Positions 29,140 through 38,790 of a stretch of 56,212 bases of DNA are shown piece after piece. Source of the DNA: Comamonas sp. lk (GTDB taxonomy: Bacteria; Pseudomonadota; Gammaproteobacteria; Burkholderiales; Burkholderiaceae_C); assembly GCA_945925985.1 (NCBI GenBank), contig CAMELV010000024.1:1-56212 (forward strand), given 5' to 3'. Below the pieces are notes generated by a model. It searched no databases. It saw only the letters and a list, made by a program, of their open reading frames with translations, and had not been told where the DNA came from. Position 1 is the stretch's first letter. Every line of letters starts with the position of its first letter. The position numbers were made by a program, and so were the translations under genes.

Positions 29140-30236
29140 GTTAGCCGGGTGTCGACCAATCGCCGGTCCAGCGCCAGGAATTCAGCGGATTGCATCTCAT
29201 TAAGGCGAGACGCTGTTCGCGGAAACTCATGTGCCAAGGGGCCCTCGGTGTAAAGCATCTCTGGCACGACTTCGGCGGACATGATGAGCTTGACCCGGCG
29301 GTCATACAACACGTCGATCAGCCAGGTGAAGCGCCGCGCCTCTGACGCCATCCGCGCTTGCATCTGCGGCACGTCGCTCAATAAAACCGTATGGAACTGC
29401 GAGGCGAGCTCCAGGTAGTCATTTTGCGAACGTGGCCCGCCACACAGGGTCTTGAAGTCAAACCATACCAGGCCTCCCGCCCTGCGCCGGGCCCGGATTT
29501 GCCGCGCCTCAATCTGCAGCACCGGATCTTCGTCCTGCGACTCGGCCAAGCGGTCAAAGGCCTCGTCCATCGCCAGTTCGGCCGACGCGCCCAGGGGCGT
29601 GTGGTAGAGGGTCAGCTGCTCTAGGGTGCGGCGCCGATAATCAACGCCGGTGTCGACATTGACGACCTCGAGCTTGGCGTTCAGCAGGTCGATGGCCGGC
29701 AAGATCCGGCTGCGGTGCAAGCCGTTTGGATAGAGCTCGTCTGGCCTGAAGTTTGACGTTGTCACGAAGCCCACGCCATTGTCGAACAGCGCTTTCAGCA
29801 GGCGGTGCAAAATCATTGCATCAGTGATGTCAGCGATATGAAATTCGTCAAAGCAGATCAGCCGGTACTTCTCTGCCATGCGCTTGCCCAACGCATCGAG
29901 CGGATTAACCGTGCCTTGCAGCACCGTCAACTCGCGATGCACTTCACGCATGAACTCATGAAAATGCAAACGCGTCTTGCGCTTGAGCGGCACCGCTCCA
30001 AAAAAGCAGTCCATCAGAAAGCTTTTGCCGCGTCCGACGCCGCCGTACAGGTAAACGCCGCGTGGAATTTCTGGGCGGTTCAACAATTTCTTGAGGGCGT
30101 TGGACCGCTTTTCTTTGTAGTCTCGCCATTCTGCGGCACAGCGCTCCAAGGCCACAACCGCTCGCAGCTGTGCTGGATCACTGGCGTACCCACGCTGTTT
30201 CAACTCGCGCTGGTAGGCGCTGGACACCGGCATCAA
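29136..30236 (-). CDS. zapE: Cell division ATPase ZapE (AFG1 family)
   Basis: A 366-residue AAA-type ATPase that modulates FtsZ during constriction. Walker A GGVGRGKSF and Walker B LICFDEFHIAD are seen, with the AFG1-family HFHEFMREVH and TSNFRPDELYPNGLHR motifs. It lies 14 bases after lpd on the same strand, the usual Burkholderiales order after odhA-odhB-lpd. Confidence 0.95.
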   Translation of the reverse strand: MMPVSSAYQRELKQRGYASDPAQLRAVVALERCAAEWRDYKEKRSNALKKLLNRPEIPRGVYLYGGVGRGKSFLMDCFFGAVPLKRKTRLHFHEFMREVHRELTVLQGTVNPLDALGKRMAEKYRLICFDEFHIADITDAMILHRLLKALFDNGVGFVTTSNFRPDELYPNGLHRSRILPAIDLLNAKLEVVNVDTGVDYRRRTLEQLTLYHTPLGASAELAMDEAFDRLAESQDEDPVLQIEARQIRARRRAGGLVWFDFKTLCGGPRSQNDYLELASQFHTVLLSDVPQMQARMASEARRFTWLIDVLYDRRVKLIMSAEVVPEMLYTEGPLAHEFPRTASRLNEMQSAEFLALDRRLVDTRLT

Positions 30237-30250
30237 TTGGCGCGCCTGCC

Positions 30251-31678
30251 CTAGAAATTGAGCGTGCGCTTGTCTACCGCCAGCGCTGCTTCCTTGGTTG
30301 CCTCACTGAGCGAGGGATGCGCGTGGCAAATCCGCGCCAGGTCTTCACTGCTGGCGCGGAACGCCATGGCGACCACGCACTCGGCAATCAATTCGCTGGC
30401 CATGGGACCGACGATATGGACACCCAAGATCTCATCAGTGGCAGCGTCCGCGAGCATCTTGACCATACCAGTCGTATCGCCTAGCGCCCGCGCCCGGCCA
30501 TTTGCCAGAAACGGAAACGTGCCAGCCTTGTAAGCTCGACCAGCCGCCTTGAGCTGCTGCTCGGTCTGCCCTACCCACGCGATCTCGGGGCTGGTGTAGA
30601 TCACCCAAGGAATCGTGTTGAAGTTGACATGGCCGTGCTGGCCGGCCATTCGCTCCGCCACCGCAACGCCCTCCTCCTCGGCCTTGTGGGCCAACATCGG
30701 GCCTCGAACCACATCGCCAACAGCCCAAACCCCCGGCAAATTGGTGCGGCATTCGTCATCGACCACCACAGCGCCACGCTCATCGAGCTTGAGGCCGACA
30801 GCCTGCGCGTTCAGACCAACCGTGTTTGCCACGCGCCCGATCGACACAATCAGCTTGTCGACATCGAGCTGCTGGGACTCGCCCTTGGCATTGGTGTAAG
30901 CGATGCTGACCCCATCTGTCGACATGCTGATTGCCCCAACTTTGACCCCGAGTTCGATCTTCAGGCCCTGCTTGTCAAATGCCTTCTTGGCTTCCTTGGC
31001 AATTTGCTCATCCACGGCCCCCAGAAAAGTGGGCAGGCCTTCGAGCACGGTCACCGTCGCACCTAGGCGGCGCCAGACCGAACCCATCTCGAGGCCGATC
31101 ACACCTGCACCAATTAGGCCCAAGCGCTTCGGAACGACATGCAGGGCCAGGGCCCCCTCGTTCGAGAGCACCTGCTGCTCGTCAAACGGTGTCCCTGGCA
31201 GCTCATGTGCCCGCGAGCCTGTGGCCACAATCACCTGCTTGGCCAGCAGCGTCTGAGGCGCTGAGCCAGCGACCGCGATCTGGTAGCCACCGGCGACAGC
31301 CGCAGCAAATGCACCACGGCCGTGGAAGAAGCTGACTTTGTTTTTCTTGAACAAAAACAGGATGCCGTCGTTGTTCTGCTTGACCACCGTGTTCTTTCGG
31401 CCGATCATCTTGGCCAAATCCAGGCTCAAACCAGTCACGCTGATGCCATGCTCGCCAAAATGATGTGCCGCCTGCTCGTAATGCTCAGACGACTGCAGCA
31501 AAGCCTTTGAGGGGATACAACCCACATTGGTGCAGGTACCGCCAGGCGCTGGTCCGCCCTTGCTGTTGGTCCATTCGTCGATGCAGGCCACGCTGAACCC
31601 GAGTTGGGCGGCGCGGATAGCGGCAATATAGCCGCCTGGGCCAGCCCCGATCACCACCACGTCAAATGATTTACTCAT
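30251..31678 (-). CDS. lpdA: Dihydrolipoyl dehydrogenase (E3)
   Basis: A 475-residue FAD flavoenzyme that reoxidises the lipoyl group of OdhB with NAD+. The FAD motif GAGPGG is at residues 11-16, and the redox-active Cys49 and Cys54 are in [16 protein letters not shown]. The NAD motif is [12 protein letters not shown]. The C-terminal HAHPSLSEA supplies the active-site His at the dimer interface. The frame is open to 31702, but the Met at 31678 gives the usual start and lies 13 bases after odhB. It is expected to serve the oxoglutarate complex. Confidence 0.95.
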   Translation of the reverse strand: MSKSFDVVVIGAGPGGYIAAIRAAQLGFSVACIDEWTNSKGGPAPGGTCTNVGCIPSKALLQSSEHYEQAAHHFGEHGISVTGLSLDLAKMIGRKNTVVKQNNDGILFLFKKNKVSFFHGRGAFAAAVAGGYQIAVAGSAPQTLLAKQVIVATGSRAHELPGTPFDEQQVLSNEGALALHVVPKRLGLIGAGVIGLEMGSVWRRLGATVTVLEGLPTFLGAVDEQIAKEAKKAFDKQGLKIELGVKVGAISMSTDGVSIAYTNAKGESQQLDVDKLIVSIGRVANTVGLNAQAVGLKLDERGAVVVDDECRTNLPGVWAVGDVVRGPMLAHKAEEEGVAVAERMAGQHGHVNFNTIPWVIYTSPEIAWVGQTEQQLKAAGRAYKAGTFPFLANGRARALGDTTGMVKMLADAATDEILGVHIVGPMASELIAECVVAMAFRASSEDLARICHAHPSLSEATKEAALAVDKRTLNF

Positions 31679-31691
31679 GCTCTTGCTGCCT

Positions 31692-32957
31692 TCAGATATC
31701 AAACAGAAAACGGGCGGGGTCCTCCAACGCCTCCTTCATGGCCACCAGGCCCAGCACAGCCTCGCGGCCATCGATGATGCGGTGGTCGTAACTCATGGCC
31801 AGGTAGTTGATCGGACGCACCACCACCTGACCGTTTTCCACCACGGCACGATCCTTGGTGGCGTGCACCCCAAGGATGGCCGACTGGGGCGGGTTGATGA
31901 TGGGCGTGGACAGCATGGAACCAAAAACACCGCCATTGGAAATCGAGAAGGTGCCACCGGTCATTTCTTCGATGCCGAGCTTGCCGTCGCGCGCCTTGGC
32001 GCCGTACTCAGCGATTTTTTTCTCGATGTCGGCAAAGCTCATCTGGTCGGCATTGCGCAAGATGGGCACCACCAGACCACGCGGCGACCCCACCGCAATG
32101 CCGATGTCAAAGTAACCGTGGTAAACGATGTCGTTGCCATCGACCGAGGCGTTAAGCACCGGGTATTTTTTCAGCGCATGGACCGCCGCCTTGACAAAGA
32201 AGCTCATGAAGCCGATCTTGACGCCATGCTCCTTTTCAAACTTATCTTGGAAACGCTTGCGCATTTCCATCACAGGTGCCATGTTGACCTCGTTGAAAGT
32301 GGTCAGGATGGCATTGGTGGATTGCGACTGCAGCAGGCGTTCCGCCACGCGGGCACGCAAACGGCTCATCGGCACACGCTGCTCCGGCCGCTCAACCAAC
32401 ACCGCGGCAGGCGCTGCCACTTGAGGCAAAAATGTGGCTGCAGCCCTTGCTGGTGCTATAGATGTAGCTATTGTTTTAGGAGCAGAAGCAACCACAGGTG
32501 CAACTGCTGATGCGGTGGTAATCGCTCCCAGCACATCGCCCTTTGTCACACGACCATCGCGGCCGGTACCCGCCACAGAACCGGTCGCCATTTGGTTGTC
32601 TGCCATCAGCTTGGCGGCTGCGGGCATAGCGACGCCCGCCATCGAGGCGGCATGGGCAGCAGGCGCCACGGGTGCCACAGCTGGTGCTGCTGCCGGGGCA
32701 GCCTGCCCTGCACGGGCTTCGGTATCGATGCGGGCGATCAGTTGATCGGCCGCCACCGTGCCACCATCACCCACCAGAATCTCGACCAGCACGCCGGCAC
32801 TGGGTGCTGGCACTTCCAATACCACCTTGTCGGTCTCAATGTCGATCAGGATTTCATCCACAGCAACGGCGTCACCGGCCTTCTTTTTCCAATGCAGCAT
32901 GGTGGCCTCAGCCACTGACTCGGACAGCTGAGGGACTTTGACTTCTACAATCGCCAT
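31692..32957 (-). CDS. odhB: 2-oxoglutarate dehydrogenase E2, dihydrolipoyllysine succinyltransferase
   Basis: A 421-residue core subunit of the oxoglutarate dehydrogenase complex of the TCA cycle. The lipoyl domain (residues 1-78) has the modified Lys44 in ETDKV. An Ala/Pro linker leads to the E3/E1-binding domain (about 112-143), followed by a second linker, then the catalytic domain with SYDHRIIDG near the end. The second linker (residues 161-176) is encoded by a copy of the AATAGC-type repeat and includes a rare ATA codon, so this stretch was probably acquired by repeat insertion without breaking the frame. Confidence 0.96.
   Translation of the reverse strand: MAIVEVKVPQLSESVAEATMLHWKKKAGDAVAVDEILIDIETDKVVLEVPAPSAGVLVEILVGDGGTVAADQLIARIDTEARAGQAAPAAAPAVAPVAPAAHAASMAGVAMPAAAKLMADNQMATGSVAGTGRDGRVTKGDVLGAITTASAVAPVVASAPKTIATSIAPARAAATFLPQVAAPAAVLVERPEQRVPMSRLRARVAERLLQSQSTNAILTTFNEVNMAPVMEMRKRFQDKFEKEHGVKIGFMSFFVKAAVHALKKYPVLNASVDGNDIVYHGYFDIGIAVGSPRGLVVPILRNADQMSFADIEKKIAEYGAKARDGKLGIEEMTGGTFSISNGGVFGSMLSTPIINPPQSAILGVHATKDRAVVENGQVVVRPINYLAMSYDHRIIDGREAVLGLVAMKEALEDPARFLFDI
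32428..32478 (-). repeat. AATAGC-type interspersed repeat, copy 3 (inside odhB linker)
   Basis: On the minus strand it reads AAAACAATAGC, a variable part, CAGCAAGGGCTGCAGCC and ATTTTT. The first 11 bases are identical to the copy in selU and the CAGCA-GGGCT-GCC-ATT order is the same. Both copies are read in the same frame (Lys-Thr-Ile-Ala...). It lies exactly between two structured domains of OdhB. Confidence 0.6.
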
Positions 32958-32995
32958 ATCGTTTCTTTCAATGATTTTGAAGGGGAGCGCCGACC

Positions 32996-35896
32996 TTATT
33001 TGGTCAGGACGAACCCTTTAAGCTTGCCAAACGCGCCCTCAACCAGCGCCTTTTGCTGCTCCTGGTGCGCGTGGGAATACCCGACGGCCGGTGACGCGGA
33101 GGCTGCTCGCCCTGCATAGCCCAGTTTTTGCCCATCCAGCATGTTCTCGTGAATGTAGTGCTGCACAAAAAACCAAGCGCCCTGATTTTGCGGTTCGTCC
33201 TGGCACCACACCACCTCGGTAGCATGAGCGTATTTTTTCAGCTCATTCGAAAAGGCCTTATGCGGAAACGGGTACAACTGCTCGACCCGCACGATGGCCA
33301 CATCGTCGATACCTTTTTCTTCCCGCTTTTTAACCAGATCGTAGTAAACCTTGCCCGAGCAGGCGACCAGGCGTTTGACCTTGTCCGCCTTTTTACTGAC
33401 ATCTTCCTTTTGCTCCGGGATGATGGTCTGGAAGCTGCCCTTGGTGAACTCCGACAGGGGTGAAGTGGCGTCCTTGTTGCGCAACAGGGACTTGGGCGTC
33501 ATGATGATCAATGGCTTGCGGATGTTGCGCACCATCTGGCGCCGCAAGATGTGAAAAATCTGACTGGCCGTCGTCGGTTGAACCACCTGCATATTGGTGT
33601 CTGCGCTGAGTTGCATGAAGCGCTCCAGCCGGGCTGAGCTGTGTTCTGGGCCCTGCCCTTCGTAGCCGTGCGGCAGCATCAGCGTAATGCCGTTCACCCG
33701 ACCCCATTTCACCTCACCCGAGGCGATGAACTGGTCAATGACCACTTGGGCCCCGTTAACAAAATCACCAAACTGCGCTTCCCAGATGACCAGAGTGTTG
33801 GGGTCATTGGAGGCGTAGCCGTACTCGAACGCCAGCACAGCCTCTTCCGAAAGAATGGAATCGATCACGACGAAAGGCGCCTGGCCATCTGCCACATTCT
33901 GCAGGGGCGTGTAGGTACCTTCGTCAAATTTCTCACGATTTTGGTCGTGGATCACGGCATGGCGATGGGTAAAGGTGCCCCGGCCGCAATCTTCGCCGCT
34001 GAGTCGCACCGGATAACCACCGGCAACCAACGAGGCAAAAGCCATGTGCTCGCCCATACCCCAGTCGACTGGCAGGTCGCCGCGCCCCATGGCGGCACGA
34101 TCGTCGTAGACCTTGCGCACCAACTGGTGCGGTGCGATGCTCGCGGGCAGCGTGGTCAGCCGCTGCGCCAAACGCTTCCATTCGGCCATCGGGATCGCAG
34201 TATCACCGGCATCGGTCCACTTCTTGCCCATGTAGGGCGCCCAATCCACCGCGTATTTGCTTTTGAAATTGGTCAGTACGGGGTCGACCGTGTGCCGACC
34301 CGCATCCATGGCAGCCCTATAAGCCTTGACCATGTCGTCGCCTAATTCAGCACCGAGGCCCTGTGCAGCCAGCTTGTCGGCGTACAGACGCCGGGTGCCG
34401 GGGTGCTGAGCAATTTTCTTGTACATCAGGGGCTGGGTCAGCGCTGGTGTGTCCTGCTCGTTGTGGCCGAGCTTGCGGAAACAAATGATGTCGACCACCA
34501 CGTCCTTGCGGAACTCCAGGCGGAATTCCAGCGCCAGTTGGGTCGCCAGCACCACGGCCTCGGGGTCATCACCGTTCACGTGCAATACCGGCGACTCGAT
34601 CATCTTGACGATGTCCGAGCAGTACAGGGTCGAGCGGCTGTCGCGCGGGTCGCTGGTAGTGAAACCAATCTGGTTGTTGATCACGATATGCACCGTGCCT
34701 CCCGTGGAGTACCCGCGGGTCTCGGCCAGGGCCAGCGTCTCCATCACAACGCCCTGCCCAGCAAACGCAGCGTCACCATGCACCAGCACCGGCAAAACCT
34801 GCTTGCCGTGGGGGTCGCCGCGCCGGTCCATTCGGGCCCGTACCGAGCCCTCAACCACCGGGTTGACGATCTCTAAGTGCGAGGGGTTAAAGGCCAGCGT
34901 CAAGTGCACCGGGCCGCCAGGCGTGGACACGTCGGAACTGAAACCCTGGTGGTATTTCACGTCGCCACTGGGCAATTCTTCAGGCGCGGTGTGGTCGAAC
35001 TCGGCAAACAGATCAGCAGGCATCTTGCCCAGAGAGTTCACCAAGACGTTCAGCCGACCCCGGTGAGCCATACCAATGACGATTTCCTGCACGCCGCGTG
35101 CGCCTGCCATCTGAATCAGTTCATCCATGGAGGCAATAAAGCTCTCGCCACCTTCCAACGAAAAGCGTTTTTGCCCCACGTATTTAGTGTGTAGAAAGCG
35201 CTCTAATCCTTCTGAGGCAGTCAGTCGGTCCAGAATGTGTTTCTTCTTTTCAACATCAAAACTCGGTTTGCTGCGGATGCTTTCTAGCCTCTGCTGCCAC
35301 CAGCGCTTTTGGTTCTGGTCGGTCGCGTACATGTACTCGGCGCCAATGGTGCCGCAGTAGGTCTGTCGCAGAGCGTTCATGAGCTCGCGCAGGCTCATGG
35401 ACTCCTTGCCAAAAAAAGTATTGCTAGTGTTGAACACAGCTTCCTGGTCGGCGTCGCTGAAGCCATAGAAGGCCGGGTCCAGCTCAGGAATATGGTCCCG
35501 CTCGGTGCGTTTGAGCGGATCGAGATCAGCCCAGCGGGCGCCGACATTGCGGTAGGCGGCGATCAGTTGCTGCACCGCTGTGCGTTTGCGTCCCATTTCA
35601 GCATCGACACTGGCCAGCACGACCTTGGTGCCACCTTGTTTGGCGCGTTCCGCAAAAGCGTTAATCACAGGAAGATGGGGGACATCTTTGGCGTTGGAGC
35701 CGTCAAGTGCCGGCACGTGCTGCAAAGCGTCGAAATAATCGCGCCAGGTGTCCGGCACGCTGCCCGGGTTAGCCAGGTAGTTCTCGTACATCTCTTCGAC
35801 ATAGGGCGCATTGCCGCCAAAGAGGTAGGTGTTGGCCTGGTATGCCTGGTACCCGGACGAAGCCGCGCTTGCCGTCGGGGCATTTGTTTCACTCAT
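32996..35896 (-). CDS. odhA: 2-oxoglutarate dehydrogenase E1 component
   Basis: A 966-residue thiamine-diphosphate enzyme (SucA) that decarboxylates 2-oxoglutarate and passes the succinyl group to OdhB. The N-terminal YLFGGNAPYVEEMYENYLANPGSV segment is typical of the family. The ThDP-binding region runs from GDAAFAGQGVV to NNQIGFTTS, and the C-terminal transketolase-like part has MLPHGYEGQGPEHSSARLERF. The length is normal. A GGAGG ribosome binding site precedes the ATG, next to a small hairpin at 35912-35928. Confidence 0.97.
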   Translation of the reverse strand: MSETNAPTASAASSGYQAYQANTYLFGGNAPYVEEMYENYLANPGSVPDTWRDYFDALQHVPALDGSNAKDVPHLPVINAFAERAKQGGTKVVLASVDAEMGRKRTAVQQLIAAYRNVGARWADLDPLKRTERDHIPELDPAFYGFSDADQEAVFNTSNTFFGKESMSLRELMNALRQTYCGTIGAEYMYATDQNQKRWWQQRLESIRSKPSFDVEKKKHILDRLTASEGLERFLHTKYVGQKRFSLEGGESFIASMDELIQMAGARGVQEIVIGMAHRGRLNVLVNSLGKMPADLFAEFDHTAPEELPSGDVKYHQGFSSDVSTPGGPVHLTLAFNPSHLEIVNPVVEGSVRARMDRRGDPHGKQVLPVLVHGDAAFAGQGVVMETLALAETRGYSTGGTVHIVINNQIGFTTSDPRDSRSTLYCSDIVKMIESPVLHVNGDDPEAVVLATQLALEFRLEFRKDVVVDIICFRKLGHNEQDTPALTQPLMYKKIAQHPGTRRLYADKLAAQGLGAELGDDMVKAYRAAMDAGRHTVDPVLTNFKSKYAVDWAPYMGKKWTDAGDTAIPMAEWKRLAQRLTTLPASIAPHQLVRKVYDDRAAMGRGDLPVDWGMGEHMAFASLVAGGYPVRLSGEDCGRGTFTHRHAVIHDQNREKFDEGTYTPLQNVADGQAPFVVIDSILSEEAVLAFEYGYASNDPNTLVIWEAQFGDFVNGAQVVIDQFIASGEVKWGRVNGITLMLPHGYEGQGPEHSSARLERFMQLSADTNMQVVQPTTASQIFHILRRQMVRNIRKPLIIMTPKSLLRNKDATSPLSEFTKGSFQTIIPEQKEDVSKKADKVKRLVACSGKVYYDLVKKREEKGIDDVAIVRVEQLYPFPHKAFSNELKKYAHATEVVWCQDEPQNQGAWFFVQHYIHENMLDGQKLGYAGRAASASPAVGYSHAHQEQQKALVEGAFGKLKGFVLTK

Positions 35897-35911
35897 ATTC
35901 CGCTGACCTCC

Positions 35912-35928
35912 GTTTCCCTGCAGGAAAC
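35912..35928 (-). promoter_or_regulatory. Small hairpin touching the odhA ribosome binding site
   Basis: GTTTCC and GGAAAC flank a CTGCA loop, and on the minus strand the right arm is directly followed by the GGAGG site of odhA. The hairpin could affect access of ribosomes to odhA. A second inverted repeat, GGTTAA/TTAACC at 35936-35957, lies just upstream. No regulator is identified. Confidence 0.35.
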
Positions 35929-36052
35929 ATTAGCTGGTTAAAGCTGTTTGATTAACCTTCCGCGTCGCGGCTAGACCGTTTGGCGGATGCGTCTGTGGCG
36001 TTGGAAGGGCCTTGTACCAACGGAATTGTGCCATCAATACATTGGCGTCAGC

Positions 36053-37948
36053 TTACGCGAGCATCAGGTCGCGAATCTGTTGCAGGGCCGCCGGGTCTTC
36101 CATCGTGGTCAGGTCGCCCGGATCCCGACCCTCGCAGACGGCCTGCACCGCCCGCCGAAGCATCTTGCCGCTGCGCGTCTTAGGCAGGGCCGTCACAAAC
36201 AGCACGCGAGCAGGCCGAGCCACCGCCCCCAGATCGCTGTCAACCAACTTCATGATCTCACCCTCAAGCCGCAGTCGCGTGGCGGCATCGGTCAGGCTGC
36301 TCGCATCCTTGGCCACAGCAAAAGCCATGGCGACCTGACCCTTGAGCTGGTCGGCCACCCCTACCACCGCCACTTCGGACACATTGGGATGGGCAGAGAT
36401 GCTCTCCTCGATTTCGCGAGTGCCCAGTCGGTGTCCGGCCACATTGATCACGTCGTCGGTCCGACCCAGAATGAAGTAGTATCCGTCCTCGTCCTTGATG
36501 CCCCAGTCGAATGTGCTGTAGACCAGCTTGCCCGGCACACTGGACCAATAGGTCTTAACAAAGCGTTCGTCGTCGCGCCAGACCGTTTGCATGCAGCCCG
36601 GGGGCAATGGTCCTTCGATCGCCACCACCCCTTTTTGATTCGGCGCTGTCAGCTCCGCGCCCGTTTGGTCGTCCAGCAACTTAACTTTGTAGCCGTACAT
36701 CGGAATCCCGGGACTGCCATATTTACTGGGGGCCTTCTCGACGCCATTAGCAATGGTCAGGATCGGCCAGCCACTTTCAGTCTGCCAGTAGTTGTCGATG
36801 ATGGGTACGCCCAGGCCGTCGGCGATCCAGCGTGCGGTTGGCTCGTCCAGCGGCTCGCCCGCCAGAAACAGGGCCCGCAGACTGGATAAATCGTATTTTT
36901 TCAACAGTGCCGGATCCTGTTTTTTCAGCACGCGAATCGCCGTGGGCGCGCTGAACATGACCGTAACCTTGTATTTTTCCACCAGGCTCCACCAAATGCC
37001 CCCATCGGGTCGGGTGGGCAGGCCCTCGTACATGATGGTGGCCATGCCGGCAATGAGTGGACCATAGATGATGTAACTGTGGCCCACCACCCAACCGATG
37101 TCGCTGGTAGAAAAATAGGTTTCGCCAGGCTGGCCACAAAAAATATGCTTCATGCTGGCTGCCAAGGCCACCGCGTACCCGCCGGTGTCGCGCTGCACGC
37201 CTTTTGGTTTTCCAGTCGTGCCGCTGGTGTACAGGGTGTAGCTGGGGTGGGTCGCTTCAAGCCACTCACAATTCACCACGGTATCCAGGCGCTGCTCGCG
37301 CAGGGGCCCCCAAAGGTGATCACGCCCAGCTGTCAGCGCCATGGTCGCGAGCTGGCGGTCGACCAGCAGCACCGCGTCAGGTTGATGGCTGGACAAGCGG
37401 ATGGCCTCATCCAGCAGCGGCTTGTACTCAAGCACTTTGCCGCTTCGCGAACCCGCATCAGCGCTGATGATCAATCTAGGTGACGCGTCCTCGATGCGCG
37501 AGGCCAGCGAGCCAGATGCGAAACCGCCAAACACTACCGAATGAATGGCGCCTATGCGGGCGCAGGCCAGCATGGCAAAAGCGGCCTCGGCAATCATCGG
37601 CATATAGATCAGAACCCGGTCCCCTTTCTGCACGCCCAAATCCCGCATCACGGCGGCCATTCGCTGAACCTCAGCGTGCAACTCGCGAAAGGTGTAGACC
37701 CGCTCTCGGTTGGTTTCCGTCGACACAAAGATCAGCGCGGCCTGCTCAGGGCGCTCAAGCAGGTGGCGGTCTACTGCGTTGTGGCACAGGTTGGTGGTGC
37801 CGCCGACAAACCACTTGGCAAATGGGGGTTGGCTGTAGTCGCAAATTTGCTTCGCAGGCAGACCCCAGTCAATCAACTTCGCCTGTTCTGCCCAAAATGA
37901 TTCAGGCTCGGCGATGGAGCGGCGATAGAAATCTGAATAACTCGTCAT
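36053..37948 (-). CDS. prpE: Propionyl-CoA synthetase
   Basis: A 631-residue acyl-CoA synthetase of the acetyl-CoA synthetase group that activates propionate to propionyl-CoA. The N-terminal ACS domain has FWAEQAKLIDW. The AMP-binding P-loop YTSGTTGKPKG, the DIGWVVGHSYIIYGPL core and a C-terminal lysine in TRSGKMLRR (the site of regulatory acetylation in relatives) are seen. The length fits PrpE better than Acs (about 650). No prpB, prpC or prpD is nearby. The AcuI-like reductase 800 bases upstream on the same strand could feed the same propionyl-CoA pool. Confidence 0.88.
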   Translation of the reverse strand: MTSYSDFYRRSIAEPESFWAEQAKLIDWGLPAKQICDYSQPPFAKWFVGGTTNLCHNAVDRHLLERPEQAALIFVSTETNRERVYTFRELHAEVQRMAAVMRDLGVQKGDRVLIYMPMIAEAAFAMLACARIGAIHSVVFGGFASGSLASRIEDASPRLIISADAGSRSGKVLEYKPLLDEAIRLSSHQPDAVLLVDRQLATMALTAGRDHLWGPLREQRLDTVVNCEWLEATHPSYTLYTSGTTGKPKGVQRDTGGYAVALAASMKHIFCGQPGETYFSTSDIGWVVGHSYIIYGPLIAGMATIMYEGLPTRPDGGIWWSLVEKYKVTVMFSAPTAIRVLKKQDPALLKKYDLSSLRALFLAGEPLDEPTARWIADGLGVPIIDNYWQTESGWPILTIANGVEKAPSKYGSPGIPMYGYKVKLLDDQTGAELTAPNQKGVVAIEGPLPPGCMQTVWRDDERFVKTYWSSVPGKLVYSTFDWGIKDEDGYYFILGRTDDVINVAGHRLGTREIEESISAHPNVSEVAVVGVADQLKGQVAMAFAVAKDASSLTDAATRLRLEGEIMKLVDSDLGAVARPARVLFVTALPKTRSGKMLRRAVQAVCEGRDPGDLTTMEDPAALQQIRDLMLA

Positions 37949-38071
37949 AAGGGACCCCAGTCGGTGCGAAAAACTGAATTCATAATTATGGTCAACCAGC
38001 TTGCAACAGCCTGACGGGCCTCCTGCCGCCGGCCACTAGGGCGCAGAGCGTCCGCCGTCGGCTGATCCACC

Positions 38072-38674
38072 TTACTTGACCAGCGCCTGCACCGCCTTGA
38101 AGGCTGGGTGTTCGGCGGTGCGTAACCACTCAAAAGCCACCATTTCGGTGGTAACCAACTCAGCCCCAGCCCCAGCCAATCGATCAAAAGCGGCATCCCG
38201 GTTGCGCTCGGTGCGGGACGTGCAGGCATCGGTGACGACCCAAACGTCGAACTCGTCTTCCAACAAGTCTAAGGATGTCTGCAACAGGCAGATGTGAGCC
38301 TCGCAGCCAGCCATCACAACCGTATTCCGCGGTGGTGGGCCCGCCAAGGGCTTCTGCAGGTGCTTTGGCAGGCTGCGCGCGTTGCCGGCAGGGGCTTTGC
38401 TCGGAGGTCTCAGCCACTCGCCCAGGCCTTCCTCGACCGCGCTAAATTGCATTTTGCTTAAGGTATCTCGACACAACGCCTTGATTGCCGGCAGGATGGG
38501 CCCCAGGCCAGCGGGGTTCTGCTCGGTTCCCCACACCGGCACCCCCATCAGGCGTGCCAATTCACCCAGACGCACCGCATTGACCGTGACGACCTCGGCT
38601 TCCCATAACGCCGGCATCAAGCCCATTTGATAATCAACGAGCACCAGCTGAGCTTCGGCAGCATCTAACAACAT
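38072..38674 (-). CDS. Isochorismatase-fold hydrolase
   Basis: A 200-residue cysteine hydrolase family protein. The presumed catalytic triad is Asp14 (LVLVDYQ), Lys74 (LSKMQF) and Cys124 (MAGCEAHIC). The family includes isochorismatases, nicotinamidases and many uncharacterised hydrolases, and the YcaC-like arrangement here does not define a substrate. It lies between the AcuI-like gene and prpE on the same strand, with gaps of about 95 and 123 bases, so cotranscription is uncertain. Confidence 0.8.
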   Translation of the reverse strand: MLLDAAEAQLVLVDYQMGLMPALWEAEVVTVNAVRLGELARLMGVPVWGTEQNPAGLGPILPAIKALCRDTLSKMQFSAVEEGLGEWLRPPSKAPAGNARSLPKHLQKPLAGPPPRNTVVMAGCEAHICLLQTSLDLLEDEFDVWVVTDACTSRTERNRDAAFDRLAGAGAELVTTEMVAFEWLRTAEHPAFKAVQALVK

Positions 38675-38722
38675 GGCAAGCTTTCCTGGGAAAGTGGCTT
38701 GGCACCCTTGAGCGTCAACCCA

Positions 38723-38790
38723 AAAATTACTATAAAAATAATAGCTAACACCTTATACAGCACGGGGCTTAGGTGCCAATTTTGATCAAA
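38723..38790 (+). repeat. AATAGC-type interspersed repeat, copy 4 (end of acuI)
   Basis: An AT-rich copy, ACTATAAAAATAATAGCTAAC then CCTTATACAGCACGGGGCT, ending TAGGTGCCAATTTTGATC. It shares its start and GATC end with the copy at 6911-6960. The last seven codons and the stop of the acuI-like gene (minus strand) fall inside it, so the reductase's C-terminal residues derive from the repeat. Confidence 0.6.

Noticed and set aside
31677..32510. Long plus-strand open frame opposite odhB (277 codons)
   Set aside because: The His/Asp-rich product is typical of antisense reading and odhB is certain.
33641..34345. Plus-strand open frame opposite odhA
   Set aside because: Antisense shadow of a conserved enzyme with no independent support.
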